The notes beneath the pieces were generated by a model that ran no database searches, was not told the DNA's origin, and saw only the letters and a list, made by a program, of their open reading frames with translations. A stretch of 64,000 nucleotides of DNA from Bubalus kerabau (Eukaryota; Chordata; Mammalia; Artiodactyla; Bovidae). Shown in pieces: positions 1 to 14,484 of this stretch. The position numbers and the translations under genes were made by a program. Numbering within the stretch: the first letter of the stretch is position 1; each line of letters opens with the position of its first letter. The stretch covers positions 434,001 through 498,000 of the forward strand of contig NW_026577925.1 in the NCBI RefSeq assembly GCF_029407905.1. Direction: 5' to 3'.

Positions 1-3000
1 CTCATCTCGCGATGTCGGGGGAGTCTCGTGGTTTTTCTGGAGCTGTGGTGCCAGTGTGGGGTTTCTCACAAGGTACGACCGGGAGCTCAGGGAGCCTCTC
101 GTGTGGTGTCAGGGAAGTCAAGTCTCCATACGAGTGGCGAGGGGGCGCACGTCATTGCTCTCGAGTCATGGTAGTGGAATCAGGGCTCAACGCAATGAAA
201 AAGGACGCTCAAGGTCTTTCTCGGGTTGCGGCAGGAAACCCTGGGTTCCCTCGACTTGTGCCTGTGACCTCAGGTAGCTTCTCAGGGTGCCTCTGAGAAG
301 TCAGGGATACTATGGAGCTGGGAGAGGCCTCTCGGGACTCCACTGGGTTTGCTGCAATGGAAGAGGGCCTAATCTCGAGATCAGGAAGGAACCTCAGGGT
401 TCCTCTCCATTTCTGACTCAGATTGCAGGGTCCCTGCAGAGTTGGGACAGGAGAGTCAGGCCTCGTCTTGTGTGGAGGAATGGAACTCCGCTTGCCTCTC
501 GAGTTGTTCAAGGAGTGACAGGCCACTTGTCGAGCTGTGTGTGGAACCTGCGGTTTTTTCCAGACAATGCACGGGGGTGTCAGTGCCCCTTCGTGATGTG
601 TTTTCATCCACAGGGTTGCCTTCGAAGTGGTGTGCGGGCATCGGATTCTTATCAAGAGCGGACCAGGAAATCGGGGTCTTTTGGAATGCGGCACCACACA
701 CGAGGCTACGTCTCGAATTTCCTCGTGAGACGGGCCTCATGCTGAGGTGCCCCTGGAAGGTCGGGAAAGCCTTCCAGACAAAGCAGGTTAATCGACCCTA
801 CTGTCGCGATCAGGAGGGGAGAAGGGGCTCAGATGAAGTGGTGCCGGGAACCTCGGTGTTCCCCTTGAGTGAGACCGGTATGTCAGGGAACTTTTGGGGT
901 CTCACGAAGCTTGCCAAATACTGTTTCAAACTTCAAGATGAAACGTGGGACTTCTCTTGAGACGCTGTGGCGGGCAAGGGCCTCATCTTGTGATGAAGGG
1001 GAAACCACGTGGTTTTTTTCGAGTTGCGATGGGATTGTTGACTTACGACGGGGAATTCAGGCTTCCTCTTCTGTTGGCCCAGGGAAGTCCATTCTTCCAT
1101 TCGAGTTGCCAGGGAGAGCTGGGTGGGAATTGCTCTCGAGTCACGGCAGGTCAAAATAGACCTCATCTAGGCTTGTGTCCAGGACCTAATGTTCCTCTCC
1201 AGGGGCGATAGGGATCACGGGGACGCATTCCAGACTCACCCAGTGAGTCAGGCCTCGGCTCGAGGGGAAGCAAAGGATTCTGATATCCTCCTGGGTCGCG
1301 ATAGGTATCTCTTGGAGCCCACTGAGTGGCCTCCAGGGAGTCAAGCCTCCTGTGGAGTTGGAGAGAGGACTCGGGATTGCTCTCCAGGCCATACAGGAAA
1401 GAAGGCCCTCAGCTCGCACTGACGGGGGCGTCTTGTGGGTTTTCTCGAGTTGGAGCGCAAGTATGAGTTTTCTCACGAGGTACGACGGGGAGCTCAGGGA
1501 GCCTCTCGTGTGGCGCCAGGAAAGTCAGGTGTCTATGCGTGTGATGAGGAGGAGCCCATAAATGCTCTCGAGTCATGGTAGGGAAATCGGGACTCAAGAC
1601 GCGTTGAAGAAGGAGTCTCGAGGTCTTTCTCAGGTTGCGGCAGGAAACCCTGGGTTCCCTCGACTTGTACCGGTGACCTCAGGGAGCTTCTCAGGGTGCC
1701 TCTGAGAAGTCAGGCATACTGTGGACTTGGGAGGCGCTCTCGGAACTCCACTGGGTTTGGTGCAATGGCAAAGCTTCTCATCTCGAGTTGAGGCAGGAAC
1801 CTAAGGGTTCCTCTCCATTTCAAACTCCGACCACAGGGTCCCTGAAGAGTTGGGACAGGAGAGTCAGGCCTCGTCTTGTGTGGAGGAATGGAACTCCACT
1901 TGCCTCTCGAGTTGTTCACAGGATAACAGACCATTTGTCGAGCTGTGAGTGGAACCTTCGGTTTTTTCCGTAAGATGCATGAGGGGGTCAGTGCCCCTTC
2001 GTGTTGTGCCTTCATCCACAGGGTTGCCTTCAAAGAGGTGTCCGGACATCGGGTTCTTATCAATAGCAGAGCAGGAAATCGGGGTCTTTCAGAACGTGGC
2101 ACCATCCATGAGGCTACGTCTCGAATTTCTTCGTTAGACTGGTGTCATCCTGAGGTGCGCCATGAAGATCGGGAACCCCTTCCAGACAAAGCAGGGGAAT
2201 CGACCATCTTGTCGCGATCAGGAGGAGTGAAAGGGCTCAGTTGAAGTCGTGCCGGGAACCTCGGTGTTCCCCTCGAGTGGGACCGGTGTGTCGGGAAACT
2301 TTTGGGGTCACTTCAAGGGTGCCAAGTACCGTTTTGCACTTCAATACGGACTTGGGGCTTCCCTTGACAAGCTGTAGAGGGCAAGGGCCTCATCTTGGGA
2401 TGACGGGGGAATCACGTGGTTTTTCTCAAGGTGCGGCGGGATTCTCGAGTTACGACGGGGAATTCAGGCTTCCTCTTGTGCTGGCCCAGGGAAGTCCAAT
2501 CTTCCATTCGAGTTTCGAGGGAGAGCTGGGGTTTGCTCTTGAGTCACTGCAGGGCAAAAGAGACCTCATCTAGGCTTGTGTCCAGGACCTAATATTCCTC
2601 TCCAGGGCCGACAGCGATCTCGGGGTTGCATTCCAGACGCATCCTGGGAGTCAGAGCTCGACTCGAGGGGAAGCAAAGGACCCCGCTCTCCTCTTGAGTC
2701 ACCACAGGTGTCTCTTGGAGCCCAGTGAGTGGCCTAAAGGGAGTCAAGCCCCCTGTGGAGTTTGGAGAGAGGACTCAGGATTGCTCTCCAGGCCATGCAG
2801 GAAAAGAAGACCCTCATCTCGCGATGACAGGGGCGTCTTGTTGGTTTTCTCGAGCTGCGGTGCCAGTGTGCGGTTTCTGACGAGGTGCGACGGGAAGCTC
2901 AGGGAGCCTTTCGTGTGACACCAGGGAATTCAGGTCTCCATGCGCATGGCAAGGGGGAGCGCGTCATTGCTCTCGAGATATGATACGGGAATCGGGCCTC

Positions 3001-6000
3001 AAGACACGTTAAAGCAGGACTCTCAAGGTCTTTCTCGGGTTGCGGCAGGAAACCCTGGGTTCCGTCGACTTCTGCCGGTGACCTTAGGGAGCTTCTCAGG
3101 GTGCCTCTGAGAAGTCAGGCAAACTGTGGATTTGGGACGGGCCTCTCGGGACTCCACTGGTTTTGTGGCAATGGAAAAGGGCCTCATCTTGAGTGGAGGT
3201 AGGAACCTCAGGCTTCCTCTCCATTTCTGACTCGGTGCGCAAGGTCCCTAGAGTTGTGACAGGAGAGTCAGGCATCGTCTTGTGTGGAGGAATGGAACTC
3301 CGCTTGCTTCTCGAGTTGTTCACGAGGTGACAGACCACTTGTGGAGCTGTGTGAGGAACCTGCGGGTTTTTCCGGAAGATGCACGGGGTGTCAGTGCCCC
3401 TACGTGTTGTGCCTTCATCCACAGGCTTGCCTTCGAAGAGGTGTCCAGGAGTCTGGTTTTGATCAAAAGTGGACCATTGAATCGGGGTCTTTCGGCATGT
3501 AGTATGGCCCTCGAGGCTACCTCTCGAATTTCCTCGTGAGACCGGCCTCATCCTGAGGTGTGCCGGGAAGGTCGGGAATCCCTTCGAGAAAAAGCAGTGG
3601 AATCGACCCTCCTATCGCGATCAGGAGAGGAGAAAGGCCTCAGATGAAGTGGTGCCGGAAACTTCAGTGTCCCCTCTAGTGAGATCGGTATATAGGGGAA
3701 CTTTTGGGGTCGCATCAAGGGTGCCAAGTACTGTTTTGCACTTCAAGACGGAATGTGAGACTTCTCTTGAGACGCTGTAGGGGGTAAGGGCCTCATCTTG
3801 CAATACGGGGAACCACGTGATTTTTCTCGAGTTGCGGCGGGTTTCTCAAATTACAACTGGAAATTCAGGCTTCCTCTTGTGTTGGCTCAGAAAGGCCAAT
3901 CTTCCATTCGAATTGCAAGGGAAAGCTAGGGGTTGCGCTTGAGTCACTGCAGGGCCAAAGAGACCTCATCTAGGCTTTTGTCCAGGACCTAAGGTTCCTC
4001 TCCAGGGGCGACAGGGATCCAGGGTTGCATTCCAGACTCACCCTCGTAGTCAGGCCTCATCTCGAGGGGAAGCAAAGGACACCGCTCTCCTCCTGAGTAT
4101 CGACGGGTATCTCTTGGAGCCCACTGAGTGACCTAAAGGGAGTCAAGCCTCCTTTGGAGTTTGGAGAGAGGATTCGGGATTGCTCTTCAGGTCATGCAGG
4201 AAAGAAGGCCCTCATTTCACCATGACAGGGGCATCTCGTGGGTTTTCTCGAGCTGCGGCGCCAGTGTGGGGTTTCTCACGAGGTACGATGGGGAGCTCAG
4301 GGAGCCTCTCATGTGGTGCCGGGGAAGTCAGATCTTCATGCGCGTGGCGAGGGGGAGCGCGTCATTTTTCTCCAGTCATGGTAGGGGAATCGGGCCTCAA
4401 GATGCGTGAAGAAGGACTCTCGAGGTTTTTCTCAGGTTACGGCAGGAAACCCTGGGTTCCATCGACTTATGCCCGTGACCTCAGGGAGCTTTTCAGGGTG
4501 CCTCTGAGAAGTCAGGGATACTGTGCAGTTGGGAGGGGCCGCTCCGAACTCCACTGGGTTTGGTGCAGTAGAAGAGGGCCTTATCTCGAGTTGAGGCAGG
4601 AACCTCATGGTTCCTCTCCATTTCTGAATCAGATCTAAGTGTCCATGCAGAGTTGGGACAGGAGAGTCAGGCCTCGTCTTGTGTGGAGGAATTGAACTCC
4701 TCTTGCCTCTCGAGTTGTTCACGGGGTGACAGGCCACTTGTCGATCTGTATGTGGAACTTGAGGGCTTTTCCAACGATGCAGGAGGGTGTCAGACCCCTT
4801 CGTTTTGTGCCTTCGTCCACAGGATTGCCTTCGAAGAGGTGTCCTAGCATTGGGTTCTTATCAAGAGCAGACAGGGAAATCGGGGTCTTTCGGCGTGTGG
4901 CACCAACCACAAGGCTACGTCTCGAATTTCCTCGTGAGACCGGCCTCATCCTGAGGTGCGCCGGGAAAGTCCGGAACCCCTTCCAGACAAAGCAGGGTAA
5001 TCGACCCTCCCGTCGCGATCAGGAGGGGATAAGGGGCTCAGAACAAGCGGTGCACCGAACGTTGGTGTTCCCCTCGAGTGAGACCAGGGTGTCGGGGAAC
5101 TTTTGTGCTAACATCAAGGTTGCCAATTATCGTTTTAAACTTCAAGATGGAACGTAGGGCTTCTACTGAGACGCTGTAGCTGGCAAGGGCCTCATCTTGC
5201 GATGACGGGGGAACCACGTGGTTTTCCTCGAGTTGCAGCGGGATTTTCGAATTACGACGGGGAATTCAGGTTTCCTCTTGTGTTGTCCCAGGGAAGTCCA
5301 TTCTTCCATTCGAGGTGCGAGGGAGAGCAGGGGATTGCTCTCGAGTCACTTCAGGGCAAATGAGACCTCATCTATGCTTGTGTCTAGGACCTAATGTTCC
5401 TCTCCAGGGGCGACAGGGATCTCGGGGTTGCATTCCAGACTCACCTGAGGAGTCAGGCCTGGTATATAGGGGAAGCAAAGAATTCCGCTCTCCTCTCGAG
5501 TCCCAACAGGTATCTCTTGGAGCCCACAGAGTGGCCTAAAGGGAGTCAGGCCTCCTGTGGAGTTTGAAGAGAGGCCTCGAGATTGCTCTCCAGGCCATGC
5601 AGGAAAAGAAGGCCTTCATCTCGCGATGACGGAGGCGTCTCGTGGGTTTTCTGGAGCTGGGGAGCCAGTGTGGGATTTCTCACGAGGTATGACGGGGAGC
5701 TCAGGGAGCCTCTCGTGTGGCGCCAGGGAAGTCAAGTCTCCATGCGAGTGGCGAGGGGGAACGCGTCATTGCTCTCGAGTCATGGTAGGGGAATCGGGAT
5801 TCAAGATGCGTTGAAGGAGGATTTTCGAGGTCTTTCTCGGGTTGCGTCAGGAAACCCTGTGTTCCCTCGACTTGTGCCAGTGACCTCAGGGAGCTTCTAA
5901 GGGTGCCTCTGAGAAGTCGCGATACTGTGGATTTGGGAGGGGCCTCTCGGGCCTCCACTGTTTTTGGTGTAATGGAAGAGGGCCTCATCTCGAGTGGAGT

Positions 6001-8818
6001 CAGGAAGCTCAGGGTTCCTCTCCATTTCGGACTCCGATCGCAGGGTCCCTTCAGAGTTGGGACCGGAGAGTCAGGCCTCGTCTTGAGTGGAGAAATTGAA
6101 CTCTGCTTGCCTCTCGAGTTGTTCATGGGATGACAGGCTTCTTGTCGAGCTGTGTGTGGAACCTGCGGCTTTTACCGAATGATGCATGGGAGTGTCAGTG
6201 ACCCTTCCTTTTGTGCCTTCGTCCACAGGGTTGCCTTCGAAGAGGTGTCCGGGCATCGGGTTCTTCTCAAGAGTGGGCCGGGAAATCGGGGTATTTCGGC
6301 ATGTGACACCACCCACGACGCTATGTCTCGAATTTACTCGTGAGACCGGCCTTATCCTTAGGTGCGCCGGGAATGTGGGGAACCCCTTCCAAACAAAGCA
6401 GGGGAATAGACCCTCCTGTCTCGAACAGGAGGGGAGAAGGTGCTCAGATGAAGTGGTGCGGGAACCTCGGTGTTCCTGTCGAGTGAGACCGGCGTGTCCG
6501 GGAACATTTGGTGTCGCATCAAGGGTGCAAAGTACCGTTTCGCACTTCAAGATGGAACGTGGTTCTTTTCTTGAGACGCCATAGCAGCAAGGGCCTCATC
6601 TTGGGATGACGTTGGAAACACGTGGTTTTTCTCGAGTTGCGGCGGGATTCTTGAGTTACAAAGGGGATTTCTGGCTTCCTCTTGTGTTGGCCCAGGGAAG
6701 CCCAATCTTCCATTCGAGTTGCGAGGGAGAGCTGGGGGTTGCACTCGAGTCACTGCAGGGCAAAAGAAACCTCATCCAGGCTTGTGTCTAGGACCTAATG
6801 TTCCTCTCAAGGGATGACTGGAATCTTGGGGTTGCATTCTAGACTCACCCAGGAGTCAGGCGTCCTCTCGAGGGGAAACAAAGGACTTCTCTCTCTTCTC
6901 GAGTCGCGACGGGTATTTCTTGGAGCCCACTGAGTGGACTAAAGGGAGTCAAGCCTCCTCTGGAGTTTGGAGAGAGGACTCGGGATTGCACTCCAGGACA
7001 TGCAGGAAAAGAAGGCCCTCATCTCACGATGACAGGGGGGGGTCTCGGTGGTTTTACCGAGCTGCAGCGCCTGTGTTGGTTTCTCAGGAGGTACGACGGG
7101 GAGCTCAGGGAGCCTCTTGTGTGGCGCCAGGGAAGTTAGGTCTCGATGCGTGTGGCGAGGGGGAGCGCGTCATTGCTCTTGAGTCATGGTAGGGGAATCA
7201 GGCCTCTAGACGCGTTGAAGGACTCTCAAGATCTCTCTCGGGTCTTGGCAAGAATACCTGGGTTCCCTCGACTTGTGCCGGTGACCTCAGGGAGATTCTC
7301 CAGGTGCCTCTGAGAAGTCAGGGATACTGTGGAGTTGGGAAAGACCTCTCGGGACTCCACTGGGTTTGGTGAAATGGAAGGGGGCCTCATCTCGAGGGGA
7401 GGCAGGAACCTCAGGGTTCCTCTCCATTTCTGATTCCGATCACAGCCCCCTGCATAGTTGGGAGAGGTGAGTCAGGCCTTGTCTTGTGTGCAGGAATGGA
7501 CCTCCGCTTGCCTCTCGAGTTGTTCACTGGGTGACAGGCACTTGTTGAGCTGTATGAGTAACCTGCGGTCTTTTCCGGACGATGCACGGGGGTGTCAGTG
7601 CCCCTTCGTGTTGTGCCTTCATCCACACTATCTTCGAATAGGTGTCTGGGCATCGCGTTCTTATCAAGAGCGGATCGGGAAATCGCGGTCTTTCGGCATG
7701 TGGCACCACCATCGAGGCTACGTCTCGAATTTCCTCGTGAGACAGCCTTATCTGAGGTGCGTGGAGAAGGTCGGGAACCCCTTGCAGACAAAGCAGGGGA
7801 ATTGACCCTCCTTTCGCGATCAGGAGGGGAGAAGGGGCTCAGATGAAGTGGTGCCAGGAACCTCGGTGTTCCCCTCTAGTGCGACCCGTATGTCGGGGAA
7901 CTTTTGGGGTAGCATTAAGGGTGCCAAATATCATTTCGCACTTGAAGACAGAACGTGGGACTACTCTTGAGATGCTGGAGCGGGCAAGGGCCTCATCTTT
8001 CAATGACGGGGGAACCATGTGGTTTTTCTCAAGTTGAGGCGGAATTCTCGAATTACTACTGGGAATTCAGGCTTCCTCTTGTGTTGGCCCAGGGAGGTCC
8101 AATCTTCCATTCGGGTTGCGAGGGAAAGCTGGGGAGTGCTCTCGAGTTACTGCAGGGCAAAAGCGACCTCATCTAGCCTTGTGTTCAGGACCCAGTGATC
8201 CTCTCCAAGGGCGACAGGGATCTCGGGTTTGCATTACAGACTCACCCGGGGAGTTAGGCCTCGTCTCGAGGGGAAGCAAAGGACTCGGCTATCCTCTCGA
8301 GTTGCAACGCGTATCTCTTGGAGCCCACTGAGTGGTCTAAAGGGAGTCAACCCTCCTCTTCAGTTTGGAGAGAGGACTCGGGATTGCTCTCCAGGCCATG
8401 CAGGAAAAGAAGGCCCACATCTCGAGATGACGGGGGCGTCTCGTGGGTTTTCTCGAGCTGCGGCGCCAGTGTGGGGTTTCTCACGAGGTACGACGGGGAG
8501 TTCAGGTAGCCTCTCGTGTGGCAACAGGGAAGTCAGGTCTCCATGGGCGGGGCAAGGGGGAGCGCGTCATTGCTCTCAAGTCAGGGTAGGGGAATCGGGC
8601 CTCATGACGGGTTGAAAAAGAACTCTCGATGTCTTTCTAGGGTTGCGGCAGTAAACCCTGGGTTCCCTTGACTTGTGCCGGTGACCTCAGGGAGCGTCTC
8701 AGGGTGCCTCTGAGAAGTCAGGGATACTGTGGATTTGGGAGAGGCCTCTCGGGACTCCTCTGGGTTTGGTGCAATGGAAGTGGGCCTCATCTCGAGTTGA
8801 GGCAGGAACCTCAGGGTT

Positions 8819-8852
8819 CTGCTCCTGACTTCCTGGAGGCCGGATCTGACTC
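8819..8852. repeat. Length-variant segment in satellite I monomer
   Basis: Where most A-type monomers read 'cctctccatttctgactcgg', this monomer has a longer segment containing 'ctcctgacttcctgg' before the 'ctgactcagatcgc' sequence. The monomer measures 1,409 bp. Related longer segments occur at 13033 and 14451. Confidence 0.7.
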
Positions 8853-11800
8853 AGATCGCAGGGTCCCTGTTGAGTTTGCTCAGGAGTGTCAGGTCTCGTT
8901 CTGCGGAGGAATGGAACTCCGCTTACATCTCAAGTTGTTCAAGGATAACACCACTTTTCGTGATGTGTGTGGAACCTGCAGGTTTTTCGGAGATGCACAG
9001 GGGCCTCAGTGCTCCTTCCTGTTGTGCCTTCATCCACAGGGTTGCCTTCAAAGAGGTGTCCGGGCATCGTGTTCTCCTCAAGTGCGGACCGGGAAATTGG
9101 GGTCTTTCAGCATGTTGCACCACCCACTAGGTTACGTCTCGAATTTTCTCGTGAGACCGGTCTCATCCTGAGGCGCGCAGGAAAGTCCGGGAACCCTTTC
9201 CAAACAAAGCAGGGGAATCGACCCTACTTTCGGGATCAGGAGGAGAGAAAGGGCTCAGATGAAGTAGTGCCGGGAACCTCGGTGCTCTCCTTGAGTGAAA
9301 GTCGGGTAACTTTTCTGGTTGCATCAAGGGTGCCAAGTACCGTTTCGCACTTCAAGACGGAACCTGGGACTTCTCTTGAGATGCTGTAGTGGGCAAGGGC
9401 CTCATCTAGCGCTGACGGGGGACCCACGTGTTTTTTCTCGAGTTGCGGCAGGATTCTTGAGTTACGAAGGGGAATACAGGTTTCCTCTTGTGTTGGCCCA
9501 GGGAAGTCCAATCTTCCATTCGAGTTGCAAGTGAGAGCTGGAGATTGCTCTCGAGTCACTGCAGGGCAAAATAGAGCTCATCTAGGTTTGTGTCCAGGAC
9601 CGAGTTTTTCTCTCCAGGGGCGACAGGGATCTCGGGGTTGCATTCCAGACTCACCCAGGGAGTCAGGCCTCATCTCGAAGGGAATGAATGGACTCCGCTC
9701 TCCTCTCGAGTCGTGACGGGTATCCCTTGGAGCCCAAGAGTGGCCTAAATGGAGTTAAGCCTCCTGTGGAGTTTGGAGAGAGGACTCGGGATTGCTCTCT
9801 AGGCCATGCAGGAAAAGAAGGCCCTCATCTCGCGATGATGGGGGCGTCTCGTGGGTTTTCTCAAGGTGCAGTGCCTGGTTGGGGTTTCTCACGAGATAGG
9901 ACAGGGAGCTCAGGGAGACTCCTGTGGTGCCACGGAAGTCAGGTCTCCATGGACGTGGCGTGGGGGAGCGCCTCATTGCTCTCGAGTCATGGTAGGGGAA
10001 TCAAGCCTCAAGACACTTCGAAGAAGAACTCTCGAGGTCTTTCTCGGGGTGTGGCAGGAAACCCTGGGTTCCCTCGACTTGTGCCCATGACCTCAGGGAG
10101 CTTAGCGGGGTTCCTCTGAGAAGTCAGGGATACTGTGGAGTTGAGAGGGGCTTCTCGGGACATCACAGGGACTGGTGCAATTGAAGAGGACCTAATCTCG
10201 GATTGAGGCAGTAACGTCAGGGTTCCTCTCCATTTCTGACTCGGATAGCAGGGTCCCTGCAGAGTTGGGACAGGAGAGTCAGACCTCGTCTTGTGTGGAG
10301 TAGTGGAACTCTGCTTGCCTCTCGAGTTGTTCACGGGATGACAGGCCACCTGTCGAGTTGTATGTGGAACCTGCGGTTTTGGGGGACGATGCACAGGGGT
10401 GTCAGTGCCCCTTCGTGTTGTGCCTTCATCCACAGGGTTACCTTCGAAGAGGTGACCGGGCATCGGGATCTTATCAATAGCGGACCAGGAAATCGGGGTC
10501 TTTCGGCATGTGGCACAACCCACGAGGCTACGTCTCGACTTCCCTCGTGAGACTGGCCTCATCCTGAGGTTCGCCGGGAAGTCTGGGAACCCCTTCCAGA
10601 CAAAGCAGGGGAATCGACCCTCCTGTCGCCATCAGGAGGGGAGAAGAGGCTCAGCTGAAGCGGTGCTGGGAACCTCCATGTTCTCCTCGAGTGAGACCGG
10701 GGTGTCAGGGAAATTTGGGGGTCGCATCAAGGGTGCCAAGTACCGTTTCACACTTCAAGACGGAACATGGGACTTCCCTGGAGACGCTATAGCTGACAGG
10801 GGCCTCATATTTCGATGACGGAGGAGCCACGTTGTTCTTCTCCAGTTGCCGCGGGATTCTCGAATTACAATGGGGAATACAGGCTTCCTCTTGTGTTGGC
10901 CCAGGGAAGTCCAATCATCCATTCGAGTTGGGAGGGAGAGCTGGGGATTGCACTTGAGTCAATGCAGGACAAAAAAGACCTCATTTAGGCTTGTGTCCAG
11001 GACCGAGTTTTCCTCTACAGGGGCAACACGGATCTCGGGATCCCATTCCAGACTCACCCAAGTAGTCAGGCCTCGGCTCGAGGGCAAGCAACGGTCTCTG
11101 CTCTCCTCTAGAGTAGCGACGTGTATCTCTTGGAGGCTACTGAGTGGCCTAAAGGGAGTCAGGCCTCCAGTGGAGTTTGGAGAGTGGACTCGGGATTGCT
11201 CTCTAGGTCATGTAGGAAAAGAAGGCCCTCATCTTACGATGATGGGGGCGTCTCGTGAGTTTTCTCGAGCGGCGGTGCCAGTGTGGGGTTTTCATGAGGT
11301 AGGACGGGGAGCGCAGGGAGCCTCTCGTGTGGCGCCAGGGAAGTTAGGTTTCAATGGGTGTGGCGAGGGGAATGCGTCATTGCTCTCCAGTCATGGTAGG
11401 GTATCGGGCCTCAAGACGCGGTAAAGAAGGACTCTCAAGGTCTTTCTCAGAATGCAGCAGGAAACCCTGGGTTCACTCGACTTGTGCCAGTGACCGCAGA
11501 GAGCTTCTGAGGGTGCCTCTGAGAATCAGGGATACTGTGGAGTTTTAGGGGCCTCTCGGGACTCCACTGGGTATGGCGCAATGGAAGAGGGCCTCATTTC
11601 GAGTTGATGCAGGAACGTCAGGTTTCATCTACATTTCTGACTCCGATCGCACGGTCCCTGCAGAGTTGGGAAAGGAGAGTCAGGCCTTCTCTTGTGTGGA
11701 GGAACGGAACTCCGCATGCCTCTCTAGTTCTTCAAGGGATGACAGGACACTTGTCGATCTGTGTTTGGAATCTGCGTGTTTTTCCGTACTATGCATGGGG

Positions 11801-13032
11801 ATGTCAGTACCCCTTCGTGTTGTGCATTCATCCACAGGTTTGCTTTCGAAGAGGTGTCCTGGCATCGGGTTCTTATTAAGAGCGGACCAGGAAATCGGGG
11901 TCTTTCCGCATGTGGCACCACCCACGAGGCTACGTCTCGAATTTCCTAGTGAGACCGGCCTCATCCTGAGGTGCGCCGGGAAGGTCGGAACCCCTTGCAG
12001 ACAAAGCAGGGGAATCGACCCTCCTGTCTCGATCAGGAGGGGAGAAGGGGCACAGATGAGGTGATGCCGGGAACCTTGGTGTTCCCCTTCAGTGAGACCA
12101 GTGTGTTGGGGAACTTTTGAGGTCGCATCAAAGGTGCCAAGTACCGTATCGCACTTCAAGATGGAACGTAAGACTTCTTTTGAGACGCTGTAGCGGCAAT
12201 GGCCGCATCTTGCGATGAAGAGGGAACGACGTGGTTTTTCTCGAGTTGTGGCGGGATTCTTGAGTTACAACGGGAAATTCAGGCTTCCTCTTCTGTTGGC
12301 CCAGGGAAGTCCAGTCTTCCATTCGAGTTGCGAGGGAGAGTTGGGGATTGCTCTCGAGTCACTGCAGGAAAACAGAGACCTCATCTAGGCTTGTGTCCAG
12401 GACCTAATGTTTCTCTCCAGGGGCGACAGGGTTCTCCGGTTCACATATCAGACACACCCGAGGAGTCAGGCCTCGGCTCGAGGGGAAGGAAAAGACTCCG
12501 CTCTCCTCTCGAGTCGCGACGGGTATGTCTTGGAGTCCACTGAGTGACCAAAAGGGAGTCAAGCCTACTGTGGAGTTTGGAGAGAGGACTCGGGATTGCT
12601 CTCCAGGCCATGCTAGAAAAGAAGGCCGTCATGTCGCGAAAATGGGGGCGTCTCGTGGGTTTTCTCTATCTGTGGCGCCAGTGTTTGGTTTCTCACGAGG
12701 TATGACGGGGAGCTCAGGGAGCCTCTCGTGTGGCGCCAGGGAAGTCAGGGCTTCATGAGTGTAGCAGAGGGAGCGCGTCATTGCCCTCGAGTCATGGTAG
12801 GGGAATCAGGCCTCAAAATGCGTTGAAGAAGGACTCTTGAGTTCTTTCTATGGTGGCGGCAGTAAACCCTGGGCTCACTCGAATTGTGCTGGTGACCTCA
12901 GGGAGCTTCTCAGGGTGCCTCTGAGAAGTCAGGGATACTGTGGAGCTGGGACGCGTCTCTCGGGACTCCACTGGGTTTCGTGCAATGGAAGAGGTCCTAA
13001 TCTCGAGTGGAGGCAGGAACCTCAGCGTTCCT

Positions 13033-13064
13033 CTCGTGACTTCACTGGCGCTGGTCTGATTCGG
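13033..13064. repeat. Length-variant segment in satellite I monomer
   Basis: A longer 'gtgacttcactggcgctggtc' type segment replaces the short 'ccatttctga' type. It explains the 1,419-bp spacing between anchors 12228 and 13647. Confidence 0.7.
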
Positions 13065-14450
13065 ATCGCAAAGTCCCTGCAGAGTTGGGACAGGAGAGTC
13101 AGGCATCGTCTTGTGTAGAGGAATGAAACCCCACTTGCCTCTCGAGTTCTTCAGGGGTTACAAGCCACTTGTTGAGCTGTATGTGGAACCTGCGGGTTTT
13201 TCCGGACGATGCACGAGGGTGTCAGTGCCCCTTTGTGTTGTGCCTTCATCCACAGGGTTGCCTTCGAAGAGGTGTCCAGGCATCGGGTTCTTATCAAGAG
13301 CGTACCGGGAAATCATAGTCTTTTGGCATGTGGTACCACCCGCGAGCTACGTCTCGAATTTCCTCGTGAGACTGGCCTCATCCTGAAGGGCCCCGTGAAG
13401 GTCGGGAACCCCTTACAAACAAAGCAGGGGAAGTGACCCTCCTATCACGAACAGGAGGGGAGAAGGGGCTCAGATAAACTGGTGCCAGGAACCTCGGTGT
13501 TCACCTCGAGTGAGACCGATATTTCGGGGAACTTTTGGGGTCACATCAAGGGTGTCAAGTATCGTTTTGCACTTCAAGACGGAACGTGGGACTTTTCTTG
13601 AGAAGCTGTAGCGGGCAAGGGCCTCATCTTGTGATGACGAGGGAACCAAGTGCTTTTTCTCGAGTTGCGGCGGGATTCTCGAGTTACGAAGGGGAATTCA
13701 GGCTTCCTCTTGTGTTGGCCCAGGGAAGTCCAATCTTCCATTCGAGTTGTCAGGGAGAGCGCGGGATTGCTCTCGAGTTACAGAAGGGCAAAAGAGACCT
13801 CATCTAGGCTTGTTTCCAGGACCTAATGTTCCTCTCCAGGGGAGACAGGGATCTCGGGGTTGCATTCCAGACCCACCTGGTGAGTCAGGCCTTGTCTCAA
13901 GGGGAAGCAAAGGACTCAATTCTCCTCTCGAGTCGCGACGGGTATCTCTTGGAGCCCACTAAGTGGCCTAAAGGGAGTCAAGCCTCCTGTGGAGTTTGGA
14001 AAGAGGATTCGGGATTCCTCTCCAGGCCATGCAGGAAAAGAAGGCCCTCATCTCGCGATGACAGGGGCGTATGGTGAGTTTTCTCAAGCTGCGGCGTCAG
14101 TGTGGGGTTTCTCACGAGGTACGACAGGGAGCTCAGGGAGCCTCTCTTATGGCGCCAGGGAAGTCAGGTCTCCATGTGCGTGGCGAGGGGGTGCGTGTCA
14201 TTTCTATAGAGCCATGGAAGCAGATTCGGGCTTCAAGACACGTTGAAGTAGGACTCTCGAGGTCTTTTTCCCATTGTGGCAGGAAACCCTGGGTTCCCTC
14301 GACATGTGCCAGTGACCTCATGGAGCTTCTCCGGGTGCCTCTGTGAAGTCAGGGGTACTGTGGAGTTGGGAGGGGCCTCTCTGGACTCCACTGGGTTTGG
14401 TGCAATGGATGAGAGCCTCATCTCGAGTGGAGGCAGGAACCTCATGTTTC

Positions 14451-14484
14451 CTCTCCTGGGTTTCCTGTCGCTGGTACTGACTCG
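14451..14484. repeat. Length-variant segment in satellite I monomer
   Basis: Contains 'ctgggtttcctgtcgctgg' in place of the short form. It explains the 1,421-bp spacing between anchors 13647 and 15068. This monomer sits next to the other long monomer, as if they share a local ancestor. Confidence 0.7.
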
